NCBI RefSeq assembly: GCF_015689195.1
Contig: NZ_CP065044.1
Coordinates: 4,154,001 to 4,218,000 of the forward strand
DNA: 64,000 bases
Source of the DNA: Pectobacterium aroidearum
Lineage (GTDB): Bacteria; Pseudomonadota; Gammaproteobacteria; Enterobacterales; Enterobacteriaceae
Direction of reading: 5' to 3'
Below the pieces are notes generated by a model. The model was given only the letters and a program-made list of their open reading frames with translations. It did no database searches and had not been told where the DNA came from. Of this stretch, positions 1-10,305 are shown piece after piece. The number at the start of each line of letters is the position of its first letter. Position 1 is the stretch's first letter. The position numbers were made by a program, and so were the translations under genes.

Positions 1-998
1 GCGCCAACATCCGGCACGCCATCGCGATTTGGCCGACGGTAGCGAATATTGCCCAACGGCGTATCCACATGTATCAGATACTCCGCGCCAAACAGCTCCC
101 GCTGCTTCACCGTTCCCGGCAATGACAACTCGCCGTCTGACGCGGCGTGTTCGGTAATATGCTCAGGGCGAATCCCTAGCAGCACATGGGTTAATGAATG
201 CGTTTCGTCACTGGCAGGCAGCGCCATGGGCAGCGTCTGTAAAATCGCGTGGCCGTCGGTGCAGGGCAGTGTTACGAGGTTCATCGCGGGCGTACCGATA
301 AATCCGGCGACAAAGACGTTAGCCGGATGCGAATACAGCTGCTCCGGTGTGCCGACCTGTTGCAAGACTCCGCGATCGAGCACGGCGATCCTGTCAGCCA
401 TCGTCATCGCCTCAATCTGATCGTGCGTGACGTAAACGGTGGTCGTTTTCAACTGCCGATGCAGATCCATAATGCCGTCCCGCACATCGCTGCGCAGACG
501 GGCATCGAGATTCGACAGCGGCTCATCCATCAGAAATAAATGCGGATCGCGTACGATCGCCCGCGCCATCGCCACACGCTGCCGCTGGCCGCCGGACAGT
601 TTTCCCGGTTTGCGTTTCAGTAGTGGCTCAAGCTGAAGCAGGCTGGCAACGCGCTGCACACGCTGTGGATAGTCCGCTTTCGGCTCACCGCGCATCCGCA
701 TCCCGAACGTGATGTTCTGCTCGACCGTCAGGTGCGGAAACAACGCATAGTTCTGGAAAATCATCGAGAAATTGCGCTGCTTCGGGCTCCACGTCGTAAT
801 GTCGTCATCACCCAGCAGAATTTGCCCGTCACTCACCTCTTCCAGTCCGGCCAGCATGCGCAGCAGCGTACTTTTGCCACAGCCAGACGGCCCGACCAGC
901 ACCAGAAATTCGCCGTCAGCAATATCCAGCGACAGCGATGCCAGCGCCTGCGTATGCTCGAAGCGTTTGCTGATATTACGTAACTGAATCACGGCCAT
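1..998 (-). CDS. ABC importer ATP-binding protein, UgpC/MalK type (3' end outside window)
   Basis: This is the nucleotide-binding subunit of a CUT1-type ABC importer and would power uptake through the two permeases encoded upstream. The visible N-terminal part, about 332 residues of a family that usually has 350-370, begins [13 protein letters not shown]. It shows Walker [10 protein letters not shown], the Q-loop in [14 protein letters not shown], signature [15 protein letters not shown], Walker [17 protein letters not shown] and the switch-loop H in [12 protein letters not shown] MalK-like regulatory domain (LGIRPEHI) follows and is cut by the window edge. Its ATG overlaps the TAA stop of gpdQ (TAATG), so the two are probably translationally coupled. 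With gpdQ in the operon, glycerophosphodiesters or glycerol-3-phosphate are the likely substrates; this is inference. No substrate-binding protein gene is visible, so it may lie beyond the left edge. Confidence 0.9.
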   Translation of the reverse strand, partial: MAVIQLRNISKRFEHTQALASLSLDIADGEFLVLVGPSGCGKSTLLRMLAGLEEVSDGQILLGDDDITTWSPKQRNFSMIFQNYALFPHLTVEQNITFGMRMRGEPKADYPQRVQRVASLLQLEPLLKRKPGKLSGGQRQRVAMARAIVRDPHLFLMDEPLSNLDARLRSDVRDGIMDLHRQLKTTTVYVTHDQIEAMTMADRIAVLDRGVLQQVGTPEQLYSHPANVFVAGFIGTPAMNLVTLPCTDGHAILQTLPMALPASDETHSLTHVLLGIRPEHITEHAASDGELSLPGTVKQRELFGAEYLIHVDTPLGNIRYRRPNRDGVPDVG

Positions 999-1822
999 TA
1001 CGCATCCACCGGACAGCTGATTCGCGGATCGTAGAGGTAAGGCCCGGAGTTCGAGGCGATCGACTGGCTATAGCTCACTAGCCCGGTGACCGGCACATAG
1101 CGGTGCATCACTACGCTGGCAGGCTCCAGGTTGTAGTACGACGTGTCGTCATAGTAGAAATATGGCACCTGATGGACAGTGCCCGGTACAGTGGCAATAA
1201 TCGCCTGCCGATGCTGCGTCATAATCAAACGGTGCGTATGGCCGCAGAAGATCCGCGTAAGCTGCGGGAAACGTTCGATCAGCGTCAGCAACTCGCTCCC
1301 ATTTTCGCAGGCGATCCGATCCATATGCGCCGATCCCAACGGCAGCGGCGGATGGTGCATGAAGATCGCCGTTTCGCGCGTGCTGTGCTCTTGCAATTGC
1401 TGCTCCAGCCAGCCCAGCGTGGACGGCGTCAGCCAGCCTTTCGCCTGCCCGGCCAGACTGGTGTCAATGAACAGCAGGCGCATCGGGAAGTCATCTACCG
1501 CATAGCGGATATTTTCGGGATCATCGCCCAATTGCGGGCAAAGTGGACGCATCGCGTTGAGAAAATGCTGTTTGTCATCATGGTTGCCCGGGATCACGTA
1601 CATCGGGTAATCCAGCATCTGCAACACGCGTTGTGCCACTTGATACTCCTGCGGGCTTCCGCAGTTGACGATATCGCCGCTAATCACCACCGCGTCCGGC
1701 CGCTCGCTCAGCGCGTTGAGCTGATTAATGACTTTGGCATTTTCCCCGTTAATATCAATAAATTCATAGAGCTTGCGCCCCTCACTGCGAAAATGCAGAT
1801 CGGAAATCTGTGCCAACAACAT
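998..1822 (-). CDS. gpdQ: Glycerophosphodiesterase, metallophosphoesterase superfamily
   Basis: The 274-residue product matches my recollection of Enterobacter GpdQ along its whole length, including all dinuclear metal ligands at the family's usual positions: D8 and H10 (ISDLH), D50 (SGDIVNCG), N80-H81 (PGNHDD), H156 (MHHPPLPLG), H195 and H197 (CGHTH). GpdQ hydrolyses the phosphodiester bond of glycerophosphodiesters such as glycerophosphoethanolamine to glycerol-3-phosphate and the alcohol, and is promiscuous on other phosphodiesters. I chose the ATG at 1822 because it restores the GpdQ start MLLAQISD and has GAGG 8 bases upstream; an in-frame GTG at 1831 is possible. The gene sits between the permease and ATPase genes of an Ugp-like importer, which suggests uptake and hydrolysis of lipid head-group diesters. 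No signal peptide is seen, so it should be cytoplasmic. Confidence 0.9.
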   Translation of the reverse strand: MLLAQISDLHFRSEGRKLYEFIDINGENAKVINQLNALSERPDAVVISGDIVNCGSPQEYQVAQRVLQMLDYPMYVIPGNHDDKQHFLNAMRPLCPQLGDDPENIRYAVDDFPMRLLFIDTSLAGQAKGWLTPSTLGWLEQQLQEHSTRETAIFMHHPPLPLGSAHMDRIACENGSELLTLIERFPQLTRIFCGHTHRLIMTQHRQAIIATVPGTVHQVPYFYYDDTSYYNLEPASVVMHRYVPVTGLVSYSQSIASNSGPYLYDPRISCPVDA

Positions 1823-1859
1823 AACCACCACCTCTATCGTTATTTCGCCCGTTGGCGAT

Positions 1860-2759
1860 TCACTTAATGCCCGAGAAGCCGAAGCTGCTCAGGAACTGCT
1901 TCTGGAACACTACGAAGGCCACCATCAGCGGCAGGCACACCAGCAGCGTACCCGCGCAGATCAATCCCCACTGCCCGCCGGACTCCGCCCCCATAGCAAA
2001 CGACACCAGCCCGATGGTCAGCACCTGTTTGTCTGGGTCGTTAAGCACCATCAGCGGCCAGAGATATTCGTTCCAGTGATAGGTAATGCTGACCGTGGCG
2101 AACGCCAGAATCGACGGCCAGGTCATCGGAATCAGGACGTGAAACACCACCTGCCACCAGCGACAGCCTTCCATTAATGCGGCTTCTTCAATCTCTTTGG
2201 CGATATTGAGAAACGCCTGACGCATCAGAAACACCCCAAACGCCGAGGCGAAATACGGCATCATTACGCCGGTCAGGGTATTGAGCAGGCCGAGCTGTTT
2301 GAGCGTCATCATGTTTGGCACCATCATGACGACAGGCATGATCATCAGTTGAATCAGCAGCAGGTAGAACAGCAGCGTTTTGCCGCGAAATTCGTGGTAG
2401 GCAAAGATGTAGCCCGCCGTGGTGATCGTCACCAGCTGCACCAGAAACGTGCCGACCGCAAAAATCAGCGTGTTGGTGTAAAGCTGTAGCCAGTTGGCGC
2501 TGTCCCATGCGTCGCGGAAGTTATCCAGCGTGAGCGGGAAGCGCGGCAGCAGCGAGGCCATATCCACGCCAAAGCTGCTGGAGCTGACAGAAGAAGACAG
2601 CATCCAGATAAACGGGCTGACCCACAGTAACGCAGCGCAAATCAGCAGCAGCGGCAACGTGAATCGCGTCGTGATGCGAAGCGGGTTGGTCACGCTTCGG
2701 TTTTCAACGTGCTGACTTTTCATGCTCCGAACGTCAACAATCTGATTTTCAGCGCTCAT
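1860..2759 (-). CDS. ABC importer permease, UgpE/MalG type
   Basis: A 299-residue inner-membrane permease of the CUT1 family. After a roughly 35-residue cytoplasmic extension come hydrophobic segments beginning near [14 protein letters not shown], five or six in all. The EAA loop that contacts the ATPase is visible as [20 protein letters not shown]. It overlaps the upstream permease gene by 11 bases, as expected for partners that form one heterodimeric channel, and is followed after about 37 bases by gpdQ. UgpE/MalG subunits carry the second half of the translocation pore. The exact substrate cannot be read from the sequence; gpdQ in the same operon points to glycerophosphodiesters or glycerol-3-phosphate (inference). 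Confidence 0.88.
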   Translation of the reverse strand: MSAENQIVDVRSMKSQHVENRSVTNPLRITTRFTLPLLLICAALLWVSPFIWMLSSSVSSSSFGVDMASLLPRFPLTLDNFRDAWDSANWLQLYTNTLIFAVGTFLVQLVTITTAGYIFAYHEFRGKTLLFYLLLIQLMIMPVVMMVPNMMTLKQLGLLNTLTGVMMPYFASAFGVFLMRQAFLNIAKEIEEAALMEGCRWWQVVFHVLIPMTWPSILAFATVSITYHWNEYLWPLMVLNDPDKQVLTIGLVSFAMGAESGGQWGLICAGTLLVCLPLMVAFVVFQKQFLSSFGFSGIK

Positions 2760-3621
2760 AGTGTGCCCCCTTCTCCAGCACTTTCAGATTCATAATGGAA
2801 AAGGCGAACAGCATCGCCAGCGTCAGGAAGGTAGCCGCAGAGGCTTTGCCCAGATCGTGCGTATCATTCGCCAGATCCTGGATGTAATAGAGCAGCACGG
2901 TTGTAGCGTTATTCGGTCCGCCGCGCGTCATCACGGCAACATGGTCGATCTGGGTAATGGCGTAGATAAAAGCGATGGTGACGACGAAAGCGATGGTTGG
3001 CCGCAATAGCGGCAGCGTGACGTAGAAAAACACCTGACGCCGTGAAGCCCCTTCCATCAGCGCCGCCTCGCGTGCGGAAGCCGAAACGGCTTGCAGACCG
3101 GCGAGAAAAAACAGCATGTAGTAACCGGCGAATTTCCAGATACCGATGACGCTTACCGCCACCAACGCGCTGTCGCTCATGCCGAGGTAGTTGTTATTCA
3201 TCGGGCCGAACACTTTCGCCAGATAGTAATCCAGCAGCCCCAACCCCGGCATAAAGATGAACAGCCATAGCGTCGCGGCGCTCACCAGCGGAATAATCAT
3301 CGGAAAGAAGAAAGCGGTACGCAGCCAACGGTTAACACGCGTGTTTTCCCACAGCAGTACCGCCAGCAACAGCGCCAGCAGCACGCCGGGCACCACCGTC
3401 ATCAGGATATACAGCACGTTGTTCAGCAAGGCCTGCCAGAACACCGCGTCCTGCACCAAACGCACAAAATTATCCATCCCGACGAACAGCGGCGCATCGG
3501 CATTCAGCCGGGTGTCATACAGGCTATCGATGACCGAACGCAGCAGGGGAAAATAGGTAAAGGCAAGCAAAAAAACCAGCGTCGGCAACAGCACAAGATA
3601 GGGAAAAAATTTTGCACGCAT
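2749..3621 (-). CDS. ABC importer permease, UgpA/MalF type
   Basis: A 290-residue inner-membrane permease, first gene of the visible importer operon. It starts MRAKFFPYLVLLPTLVFLL, with an N-terminal transmembrane helix followed by about five more. The ATPase-contacting EAA loop is AREAALMEGASRRQVFFYVTLPLLRP near residues 183-210. Together with the overlapping downstream permease, gpdQ and the ATPase it makes an almost complete CUT1 importer, lacking only the periplasmic binding protein within this window. UgpA is the closest functional analogue I would suggest, but MalF-like sugar permeases share the same architecture, so the substrate assignment rests on gpdQ. The 236 bases upstream to the next gene hold no further gene and should contain the operon promoter; I could not define a convincing -10/-35 pair on this strand. 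Confidence 0.88.
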   Translation of the reverse strand: MRAKFFPYLVLLPTLVFLLAFTYFPLLRSVIDSLYDTRLNADAPLFVGMDNFVRLVQDAVFWQALLNNVLYILMTVVPGVLLALLLAVLLWENTRVNRWLRTAFFFPMIIPLVSAATLWLFIFMPGLGLLDYYLAKVFGPMNNNYLGMSDSALVAVSVIGIWKFAGYYMLFFLAGLQAVSASAREAALMEGASRRQVFFYVTLPLLRPTIAFVVTIAFIYAITQIDHVAVMTRGGPNNATTVLLYYIQDLANDTHDLGKASAATFLTLAMLFAFSIMNLKVLEKGAHYER

Positions 3622-3857
3622 AACTCAAAGGCCGCTCAGTGTGAAACACAGAGGCCTTACCCTAGAACGCTAGCGTGTCACTGGGGCGTCAGTTTAATGA
3701 CAGTTTGTTTTCGGATAGGGAAAATATGCTTGCGAATGATTTCCCCTATTTTGGCAGGTGATTTGCGGTACGGCTCGAAGTACCTAAAAATACGTCTGGG
3801 AAGAGCAGTTAACTTTGCTGTATCATTTTTAACCTGTAGAATGATAAGGAGTCAATC

Positions 3858-4457
3858 ATGCTAGGGCTTGAAGCTATGGCTATCGTCAACCAAGGGCCGG
3901 ATAAGATAGAGAACGTTTTCAATAACGTGTCTCAGCCCATTGAGCGGTCCATATCTGACTTTGACAGAAGTCACAGGAATTCTGTCTCGAAAAAACAAGC
4001 ATCCGATGCACTGAAAGTCATCTACAGAGTCATGACCCCCGTTGAAAGAAGCTGTGAGAAATATAAAGAGTTTATCGATATTCTTAGCAATGGAACTGAT
4101 GAGAACATTGCGGCACTAGGCATTCAGCGCAGTGACATCGACAAGCTAAACGATCAGGTTAATCAAATAGATCATGGCATAACGAGACTGCTTTATACCT
4201 TCTTTGTTGCCGAAAATAACAAAGCCTGGTTGCCACATCTCACCACGCTTATGACAATGAAAAACCACGCGATCAACACGTTCATTGAATACAAGAAGTT
4301 GACTATGGCTTTAGCCACTCTCGGCACTCAGTTTCTTCCTCTTGAATACGAAGAAGCAGAGGAATTTAGTGATGAAGAATTAGCTGCTTTCAAAAAGTCA
4401 GTTGAAGACAGCCACAAAAGACTTGGCATGGAGCCGCCAGCATGGAAAACCGCGTAA
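3858..4457 (+). CDS. Hypothetical protein, first gene of an AT-rich overlapping pair
   Basis: I do not recognise this 199-residue protein. It has AAGGAG 8 bases before the ATG. An alternative start at MAIVNQGPDK, six codons later, is possible. The sequence is charged and predicted mostly helical, with no signal peptide or membrane segment, and ends in an acidic stretch (EYEEAEEFSDEELAAFKKS) followed by a Pro-containing tail. It overlaps the next gene by 16 bases, so the two are probably co-translated and may act together. Lower GC and rarer codons than the flanking transporter and gcv genes suggest horizontal acquisition. A two-gene toxin-antitoxin or immunity arrangement is one possibility, but nothing in the sequence proves it. 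Confidence 0.7.
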   Translation: MLGLEAMAIVNQGPDKIENVFNNVSQPIERSISDFDRSHRNSVSKKQASDALKVIYRVMTPVERSCEKYKEFIDILSNGTDENIAALGIQRSDIDKLNDQVNQIDHGITRLLYTFFVAENNKAWLPHLTTLMTMKNHAINTFIEYKKLTMALATLGTQFLPLEYEEAEEFSDEELAAFKKSVEDSHKRLGMEPPAWKTA

Positions 4458-4861
4458 GCATTATTGTTGATGCCGCCGCAGGTCAATTGGAAAATTTCTT
4501 TGCTAAAGCATTAGCAAATTATAAAAACAACGGAAAAGTCTCTGCATATCTTGGAAAGATGGGCGGTTTTGAACGTTCACCTCAATCTACCCTTTCTGGG
4601 ATTTACAAATCTCATATTCGTATTCCAGGAGAAGAGACCCCGTGGCCAGCATCACAGCCCCTTCATCGCAGAGTAAGCGATAATTTTTTAGTGTTTGCGA
4701 TACACAATATCCATCCCCTACATATTCAAGTCATTGCGATTATTAAGCCAGATGGTCATGAAAAGATTAAGAAGCTATTACCCACTATTATAAAAATAAC
4801 GGAAAGCAAATTTCAGTCTCTAAATGAAAGACAGCTTAACTCACTCTCTTATTATAAATAA
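4442..4861 (+). CDS. Hypothetical protein, second gene of the overlapping pair
   Basis: This 139-residue protein is not recognised with confidence. The start MENRVSIIVDAAAG overlaps the end of the previous gene by 16 bases. The middle part, LHRRVSDNFLVFAIHN followed by HIQVIAIIKPDGHEK, has the R-x-V-x-x-x-hydrophobic then beta-strand rhythm seen in small RelE/ParE-fold toxins. This is only a pattern resemblance; the usual RelE catalytic set is not clearly present. No signal peptide or membrane helix is seen. It lies in an AT-rich patch between an importer operon and gcvP and is convergent with gcvP; the hairpin at 4948-4979 separates them. A soluble protein acting with its upstream partner is the safest description. 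Confidence 0.65.
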   Translation: MENRVSIIVDAAAGQLENFFAKALANYKNNGKVSAYLGKMGGFERSPQSTLSGIYKSHIRIPGEETPWPASQPLHRRVSDNFLVFAIHNIHPLHIQVIAIIKPDGHEKIKKLLPTIIKITESKFQSLNERQLNSLSYYK

Positions 4862-4947
4862 GAGATACCGAATATTGAGGAATGATTGAATAAATCCAAA
4901 GCTCCTTCTGGAATCAGTTTCAAATTCCCCACGAGTAAAATAAATTA

Positions 4948-4979
4948 GGCCTCGCATGCGTTAAAACACATGCGAGACC
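4948..4979 (-). terminator. gcvP: Rho-independent terminator after gcvP
   Basis: An 8-bp perfect stem (CTCGCATG / CATGCGAG) with a 10-base loop lies 20 bases beyond the gcvP stop. On the minus strand it is followed by a T-rich stretch (TAATTTATTTTA). It also separates gcvP from the convergent hypothetical gene. Confidence 0.6.
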
Positions 4980-4999
4980 AATATACCACGCGGAACGTA

Positions 5000-7870
5000 T
5001 TAATAATCGCTCATCGGCACACACGAACAGAACAGGTTACGGTCGCCGTACACATCATCCAGACGCTTCACGCTCGGCCAGTATTTGTGTTCGCTGCCAG
5101 CCGGGAATACCGCCAGTTCGCGGCTGTACGGGTGCGTCCAGTCCGCCACCAGCTCCGCCTGCGTATGCGGTGCGTTCACCAGTGGGTTGTCGTCCAACGG
5201 CCATTCCCCCTGCGCAACGCGGTTGATTTCGGCACGGATCGCCAGCATCGCGTCAACAAAGCGATCGATCTCGACCTGACTCTCCGATTCCGTTGGCTCT
5301 ACCATCAGCGTACCCGCGACCGGGAACGACATGGTCGGCGCGTGGAAACCGTAGTCGATCAGGCGCTTGGCGATATCCATCTCGCTAATGCCGGTACTCT
5401 CTTTGAGCGGACGAATATCCAGAATGCACTCGTGCGCCACGCGACCGTCACGGCCGGTGTAAAGCACCGGATAAGCCTGCTGCAAGCGCGTCGCGATGTA
5501 GTTGGCGTTCAGGATCGCCATCTGGCTAGCCTGCTTCAACCCTTCCGCGCCCATCATGCGGATATACATCCAGCTAATCGGCAGAATGGAGGCACTGCCG
5601 AACGGTGCCGCAGAGACTGCGCCCTGCTCCGTTAACACACCATCGATTTTTACCACCTGATGCCCCGGCACAAACGGTGCCAGATGCGCTTTCACGCCAA
5701 TCGGCCCCATGCCCGGCCCGCCACCGCCGTGCGGAATACAGAACGTTTTATGCAGATTCAGGTGCGAGACATCAGCGCCAATGTAGCCCGGCGTCGTGAT
5801 GCCGACCTGCGCATTCATGTTCGCGCCGTCCAGATACACCTGACCGCCATATTGATGCACGATCTGGCACACTTCGCGGATCGTCTCTTCATAGACGCCG
5901 TGAGTGGATGGATAGGTCACCATGATGCAGGAAAGCTGTTCGCCCACCGCCTGCGCTTTCTCACGCAGATCGTGCAGATCGATATTCCCCTGCTTGTCAC
6001 AGGCCACCACCACCACGTCCATCCCCGCCATCTGCGCCGATGCTGGGTTCGTACCGTGGGCAGAACTCGGGATCAGACAGAGATGACGACCCGCTTCATT
6101 GCGGCTTTCATGATAGCGACGGATCGCCAGTAGCCCCGCGTACTCGCCCTGCGCCCCCGAATTGGGCTGCATGCAAATCGCGTCATAGCCAGTCAGTTGA
6201 ACCAGCCAGCCCGATAGTTGCTCAATCATTTGACGGTAACCCAGCGCCTGTTCCGGCGGGCAGAACGGATGCAGCTCAGCAAATTCCGGCCAGGTAATCG
6301 GCAGCATTTCCGCCGCCGCATTGAGCTTCATGGTGCAAGAGCCGAGTGGGATCATCGCCTGATTCAGTGCCAGATCCTTACGTGCCAGACGGTGCAGGTA
6401 ACGCATCATCTCGGTTTCGCTGTGATAGCGGTTGAAAACCGGATGCGACAGGATCGCATCCTGACGCAGGAGCCCGGCAGGGATCGTCGCGGCTTGCTGG
6501 CTAATGGCCGCATCAAGCGCCTCGATATCCAACCCGTGATCGTCACCTAACAGCACCGCAAACAGCGCCAACACGTCTTGACGGGTGGTCGCTTCATCCA
6601 GCGTGATGCCCACGGCGCTTGCCAAATCGCTGCGCAGGTTGATGCCAAAGCTTAATGCCCGACTCAGTACCGCGTCTTTGTCCGCAACTTCAATGGTCAG
6701 CGTGTCGAACCAGCTGCGATGGCGCAGCAGCAGTCCACCCTGCGTTAACCCTGCCGCCAGAATATCGGTCAGACGGTGGATGCGCCCTGCGATACGTTTG
6801 AGCCCTTCCGGCCCGTGGAATACCGCATACATCCCGGCAATGTTGGCCAGCAACACCTGCGAGGTACAAATATTGGAGTTCGCCTTCTCACGGCGAATGT
6901 GCTGCTCACGCGTTTGCATCGCCATACGCAGCGCAGTGTTGCCTGCCGCATCGCGCGACACGCCGATGATACGTCCCGGCATAGCACGTTTATGCTCATC
7001 ACGGCAGGCAAAAAACGCCGCGTGCGGTCCGCCGTAGCCCATCGGCACGCCGAAGCGCTGTGCGGAACCGAAGACGATATCCGCGCCCTGTTTGCCCGGT
7101 GCGGTCAGCAGCACCAGCGCCATGATATCCGACGCCACACAGCTGACGACCTTACGCGCTTTCAGTGCGGCCATCAGGTCGCTGTAATCGTGCAGTTCGC
7201 CCGTCGTCCCTACCTGTTGCAGCAGTACGCCAAATACCGCATCGTCTTTCAGCGCATCTTCCGCCTTACCGACGACAATCTCAAAACCGAAGGTTTCCGC
7301 ACGCGTACGCACCACATCCAGCGTTTGCGGATGCACGTCGTCGGCGACGAAGAAACGCTCAGCCTGTTTGAGTTTGCTGATGCGTTTTGCCATCGCCATC
7401 GCTTCCGCCGCCGCGGTTGCTTCATCCAGTAGCGAAGCGGAAGCCAAATCCAGACCGGTTAAATCCTGTGTGACCTGCTGGAAATTCAGCAATGCCTCAA
7501 GACGTCCCTGAGAGACTTCCGGCTGATACGGCGTATAAGCGGTATACCAGCCAGGGTTTTCCAGCACGTTGCGTAAAATCACCGGCGGCATCAGTACCGC
7601 GCTGTAACCCATACCGATGTAGCTTTTATAACGTTGATTGCGTCCTGCAATGGCCTTCAGCTCAGCTAACGCCTCATGTTCCGTCGCCGCCTCTCCCACC
7701 GCTGGCGGGCTGGGCAATTGAATATCCTGCGGGACAATCTGACGAATCAACGCATCCAGCGATGTCGCCCCCACCACCGACAACATGTGCTGCTGTTGGC
7801 TGACGGAAGGACCGATATGGCGCTCGATAAACGCGCCGTCATGTTCGAGTTGACTGAGTGTCTGGGTCAT
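5000..7870 (-). CDS. gcvP: Glycine dehydrogenase (decarboxylating), glycine cleavage P protein
   Basis: The P protein uses pyridoxal phosphate to decarboxylate glycine and passes the aminomethyl group to the lipoyl arm of GcvH. The 956-residue product matches the E. coli length (957) when started at [14 protein letters not shown]. That ATG at 7870 has AGGA about 10 bases upstream, and the in-frame codons further upstream run into the terminator hairpin. The PLP-lysine motif is visible as [16 protein letters not shown] in the C-terminal half, and the glycine-rich PLP-binding loops are intact. It is the last gene of gcvT-gcvH-gcvP, separated from gcvH by a strong terminator-like hairpin, so its expression may be partly attenuated or have its own start. 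Confidence 0.97.
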   Translation of the reverse strand: MTQTLSQLEHDGAFIERHIGPSVSQQQHMLSVVGATSLDALIRQIVPQDIQLPSPPAVGEAATEHEALAELKAIAGRNQRYKSYIGMGYSAVLMPPVILRNVLENPGWYTAYTPYQPEVSQGRLEALLNFQQVTQDLTGLDLASASLLDEATAAAEAMAMAKRISKLKQAERFFVADDVHPQTLDVVRTRAETFGFEIVVGKAEDALKDDAVFGVLLQQVGTTGELHDYSDLMAALKARKVVSCVASDIMALVLLTAPGKQGADIVFGSAQRFGVPMGYGGPHAAFFACRDEHKRAMPGRIIGVSRDAAGNTALRMAMQTREQHIRREKANSNICTSQVLLANIAGMYAVFHGPEGLKRIAGRIHRLTDILAAGLTQGGLLLRHRSWFDTLTIEVADKDAVLSRALSFGINLRSDLASAVGITLDEATTRQDVLALFAVLLGDDHGLDIEALDAAISQQAATIPAGLLRQDAILSHPVFNRYHSETEMMRYLHRLARKDLALNQAMIPLGSCTMKLNAAAEMLPITWPEFAELHPFCPPEQALGYRQMIEQLSGWLVQLTGYDAICMQPNSGAQGEYAGLLAIRRYHESRNEAGRHLCLIPSSAHGTNPASAQMAGMDVVVVACDKQGNIDLHDLREKAQAVGEQLSCIMVTYPSTHGVYEETIREVCQIVHQYGGQVYLDGANMNAQVGITTPGYIGADVSHLNLHKTFCIPHGGGGPGMGPIGVKAHLAPFVPGHQVVKIDGVLTEQGAVSAAPFGSASILPISWMYIRMMGAEGLKQASQMAILNANYIATRLQQAYPVLYTGRDGRVAHECILDIRPLKESTGISEMDIAKRLIDYGFHAPTMSFPVAGTLMVEPTESESQVEIDRFVDAMLAIRAEINRVAQGEWPLDDNPLVNAPHTQAELVADWTHPYSRELAVFPAGSEHKYWPSVKRLDDVYGDRNLFCSCVPMSDY

Positions 7871-7952
7871 TACAGTAATTTCCTGCATTAATCGTGCTTG
7901 CATCAATCGTGATAGCTGCCGCGTTGAAAGACGACGTGGCGCATAAAACAAA

Positions 7953-7982
7953 ACGCCCCCGGTTCAACAAAACCGGGGGCGT
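7953..7982 (-). terminator. Intrinsic terminator or attenuator between gcvH and gcvP
   Basis: A perfect 12-bp inverted repeat (ACGCCCCCGGTT, 6-base loop, AACCGGGGGCGT) begins 6 bases after the gcvH stop. On the minus strand it is followed by TTTTGTTTTA, which has the form of a rho-independent terminator. It lies inside the gcvTHP operon, so it may lower gcvP relative to gcvTH or protect the upstream mRNA end. Confidence 0.85.
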
Positions 7983-7987
7983 GATAA

Positions 7988-8380
7988 CTACTCGTCTTCT
8001 TCTAACGATGCCTGATAGCCTTCGGCATCAAGCAGTTCGTCCAAATCAGACTCATCAGAAATTCTGATGCGGAACAGCCAGCCATCCGCATAAGGCGCGC
8101 TGTTGACCAGTTCAGGGGAGCTTTCCAGATCGTCGTTCACTTCCACGATCTCACCGCTGATGGGCGCATAAATATCCGACGCCGCTTTTACCGACTCCGC
8201 CACCGCGCAGTCATCGCCTGCGGCGACTACCGTGCCCACTTCCGGTAAATCGATAAAGACCATGTCACCCAGAAGCTCCTGCGCGTGTTCGGTAATGCCC
8301 ACGCTGTAGATACCGCCGCCCTCGTGCAGTACCCATTCGTGCGACGTGGTGTATTTTAATTCTGCTGGTACATTGCTCAT
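7988..8380 (-). CDS. gcvH: Glycine cleavage system H protein (lipoyl carrier)
   Basis: GcvH carries the lipoyl group that shuttles the aminomethyl intermediate from GcvP to GcvT and is re-oxidised by lipoamide dehydrogenase. The 130-residue product has the expected length. The lipoylated lysine is K65 in the motif [20 protein letters not shown]. It is followed by gcvP after a terminator-like hairpin and preceded by gcvT, from which it is separated by a 247-base gap holding an ERIC element. The start [16 protein letters not shown] matches enterobacterial homologues, and an AGGGGATGCA ribosome-binding region lies just upstream on the minus strand. Confidence 0.97.
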   Translation of the reverse strand: MSNVPAELKYTTSHEWVLHEGGGIYSVGITEHAQELLGDMVFIDLPEVGTVVAAGDDCAVAESVKAASDIYAPISGEIVEVNDDLESSPELVNSAPYADGWLFRIRISDESDLDELLDAEGYQASLEEDE

Positions 8381-8416
8381 TGCATCCCCTTTCCTAAAGT
8401 CGTTAATCCCGTGCGC

Positions 8417-8615
<199 letters not shown>

Positions 8616-8627
8616 ATAAGAAGTTAT

Positions 8628-9743
8628 TCAATACTGAACGATGGCTTTTCCAGCGCGGACAAAGCCGGGCTTGGTGACGTGGACGGGCAGTTCGCGGTTA
8701 CGAATCTGCACAATCGCCTGTTCACCAATTCCCAACGGAACACGCGCTAGCGCAATGCTCACGCCAAGCGTTGGCGAGAACGAGCCGCTGGTGATGACAC
8801 CTTCGCGCATCACGCCATCACTATCAGTAAAGCGCACAGGTAAATCATTGCGCAATACGCCTTTTTCCGTCAGCACCAAACCAACCAGTTGATCGGTTCC
8901 TTTTTCACGCTGATGCGTTAAGGCTTCACGCCCGATAAACTGGCGATCCTCCGGCTGCCAGGCGATCGTCCAGCCCATGTTGGCCGCCAGCGGCGAAATG
9001 CCCTCATCCATATCCTGACCGTACAGGTTCATTCCCGCTTCCAGACGCAGCGTATCGCGTGCGCCCAGTCCACATGGCTTCACGCCCGCGACCAGCAGTT
9101 GCTGCCAGAAATCGACCACTTGCTCATTCGGCAGCGCGATTTCATAACCCGCTTCGCCCGTATAACCCGTCGTGGCTACGAAGAAATCCCCCGCCTGCTT
9201 GCCAAAAAACGGCTTCATGCTGGCAACGGCAGCCACGTCGGCATCACTCAGACCTTTTGCCTTCAGGATTGCTTGCACTTTTTCCTGCGCCTGTGGACCT
9301 TGTACCGCGACCAGCGCCAGATCCTCACGCTCACGAATTTCAATACCAAAAGGTGCAGCGTGCTGTTCAATCCAGGCGAGATCTTTTTCGCGGGTCGCAG
9401 AGTTCACGACCAACCGGAAATAGTCTTCCGTAAGAAAATAAACGATCAGATCGTCGATGACGCCACCGGAAGCATTCAGCATGCCGGTATAAAGCGCTTT
9501 GCCCGGCTGTGTGAGTTTGGCGACATCATTCGCCAGCAGATAACGCAGGAATTCACGCGTTCTCGCACCATGCAAATCGACGATAGTCATGTGGGAAACA
9601 TCAAAAATACCGGCTTCCCGGCGCACAATATGATGCTCATCCAGTTGAGAACCGTAATGCAGCGGCATCATCCAGCCGTGAAAATCCACCATTTTGGCAC
9701 CATCGGCCAGGTGTTGTTGATACAACGGGGTCTGCTTTGCCAT
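8628..9743 (-). CDS. gcvT: Aminomethyltransferase, glycine cleavage T protein
   Basis: GcvT transfers the one-carbon unit from aminomethyl-lipoyl GcvH to tetrahydrofolate, releasing ammonia and forming 5,10-methylene-THF. The 371-residue product (E. coli 364) starts [17 protein letters not shown]. Family features are visible: [43 protein letters not shown] and the C-terminal barrel with [10 protein letters not shown]. It is the promoter-proximal gene of gcvT-gcvH-gcvP. A TATAAT-type -10 lies about 110 bases upstream, and CTAAT-containing palindromes resembling GcvA targets lie further up, suggesting glycine-responsive control as in E. coli (inference). Confidence 0.97.
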   Translation of the reverse strand: MAKQTPLYQQHLADGAKMVDFHGWMMPLHYGSQLDEHHIVRREAGIFDVSHMTIVDLHGARTREFLRYLLANDVAKLTQPGKALYTGMLNASGGVIDDLIVYFLTEDYFRLVVNSATREKDLAWIEQHAAPFGIEIREREDLALVAVQGPQAQEKVQAILKAKGLSDADVAAVASMKPFFGKQAGDFFVATTGYTGEAGYEIALPNEQVVDFWQQLLVAGVKPCGLGARDTLRLEAGMNLYGQDMDEGISPLAANMGWTIAWQPEDRQFIGREALTHQREKGTDQLVGLVLTEKGVLRNDLPVRFTDSDGVMREGVITSGSFSPTLGVSIALARVPLGIGEQAIVQIRNRELPVHVTKPGFVRAGKAIVQY

Positions 9744-9861
9744 TCTTCATCCCTCTTCAGCGCATGGCGTTCAGGCGATAAAACACACTGCGCAAACGAT
9801 ATCTTCTGACTGAACTTACCACCGAAGCGCAGGTTAAACCACACTCTCAGACATAAGATAA

Positions 9862-9867
9862 ATTATA
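9862..9867 (-). promoter_or_regulatory. gcvT: Candidate -10 box of the gcvT promoter
   Basis: On the minus strand a perfect TATAAT lies about 120 bases before the gcvT start, with no good -35 hexamer at the usual distance. That combination fits an activator-dependent promoter such as gcv in E. coli. The assignment is inferred from position and sequence only. Confidence 0.45.
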
Positions 9868-10034
9868 TAGAAGGCGAAGAAAGTCGAATCGTCCACAAAA
9901 AACAAAGCAGCGTAACATTCTTAATAAAAGACAAAACTAAGCATATAATTTATTTAAACCAGCAACATTCACAAATTAATGGCATTAAAGCTGGATAACT
10001 CAGGCAATACCGACCACACAAGAACACCATTCGA

Positions 10035-10071
10035 ATTAGATAATCTAATGATAAAAACAGCACTAAATTAG
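10035..10071. promoter_or_regulatory. CTAAT-type palindromes, possible GcvA binding sites
   Basis: ATTAGA-TAA-TCTAAT at 10035-10049 and CTAA-A-TTAG at 10063-10071 are two short palindromes built from the CTAAT/ATTAG word, which is the reported core of E. coli GcvA targets. They lie about 190-210 bases upstream of the predicted gcvT start point, a similar distance to the far-upstream GcvA sites in E. coli. They could instead act on the divergent fucO. The rest of 9868-10302 is AT-rich and holds no gene. Confidence 0.4.
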
Positions 10072-10305
10072 ATTTTTTCAATCAAAAATCCACAACGGAT
10101 CCCAGCCTTACTCTTTTCCTTATACCGCCATCATCACGATTCTGTGAGGCGCTTCTCAGGCGTCTTTATCTCAGTGCCAACACACAACGTGGCATGGCAG
10201 CAGGTAGAAGGCGCTGTCAGTCAACCTTATCCATACTGATTACATGGAATTGTGCGGCATGTATTTTTCGCTTTATCAAAATTAAACGTGATTAGGAGAT
10301 AAATG

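Noticed and set aside
3815..3842. A promoter TTGCTG-N16-TAGAAT before the first hypothetical gene
   Set aside because: The hexamers are fair, but the start point would fall inside the ribosome-binding site, so I did not list it as a feature.
9744..9860. A glycine riboswitch in the gcvT leader
   Set aside because: I looked for the paired aptamer core motifs and did not find them; enterobacterial gcv operons normally use GcvA/GcvR instead.
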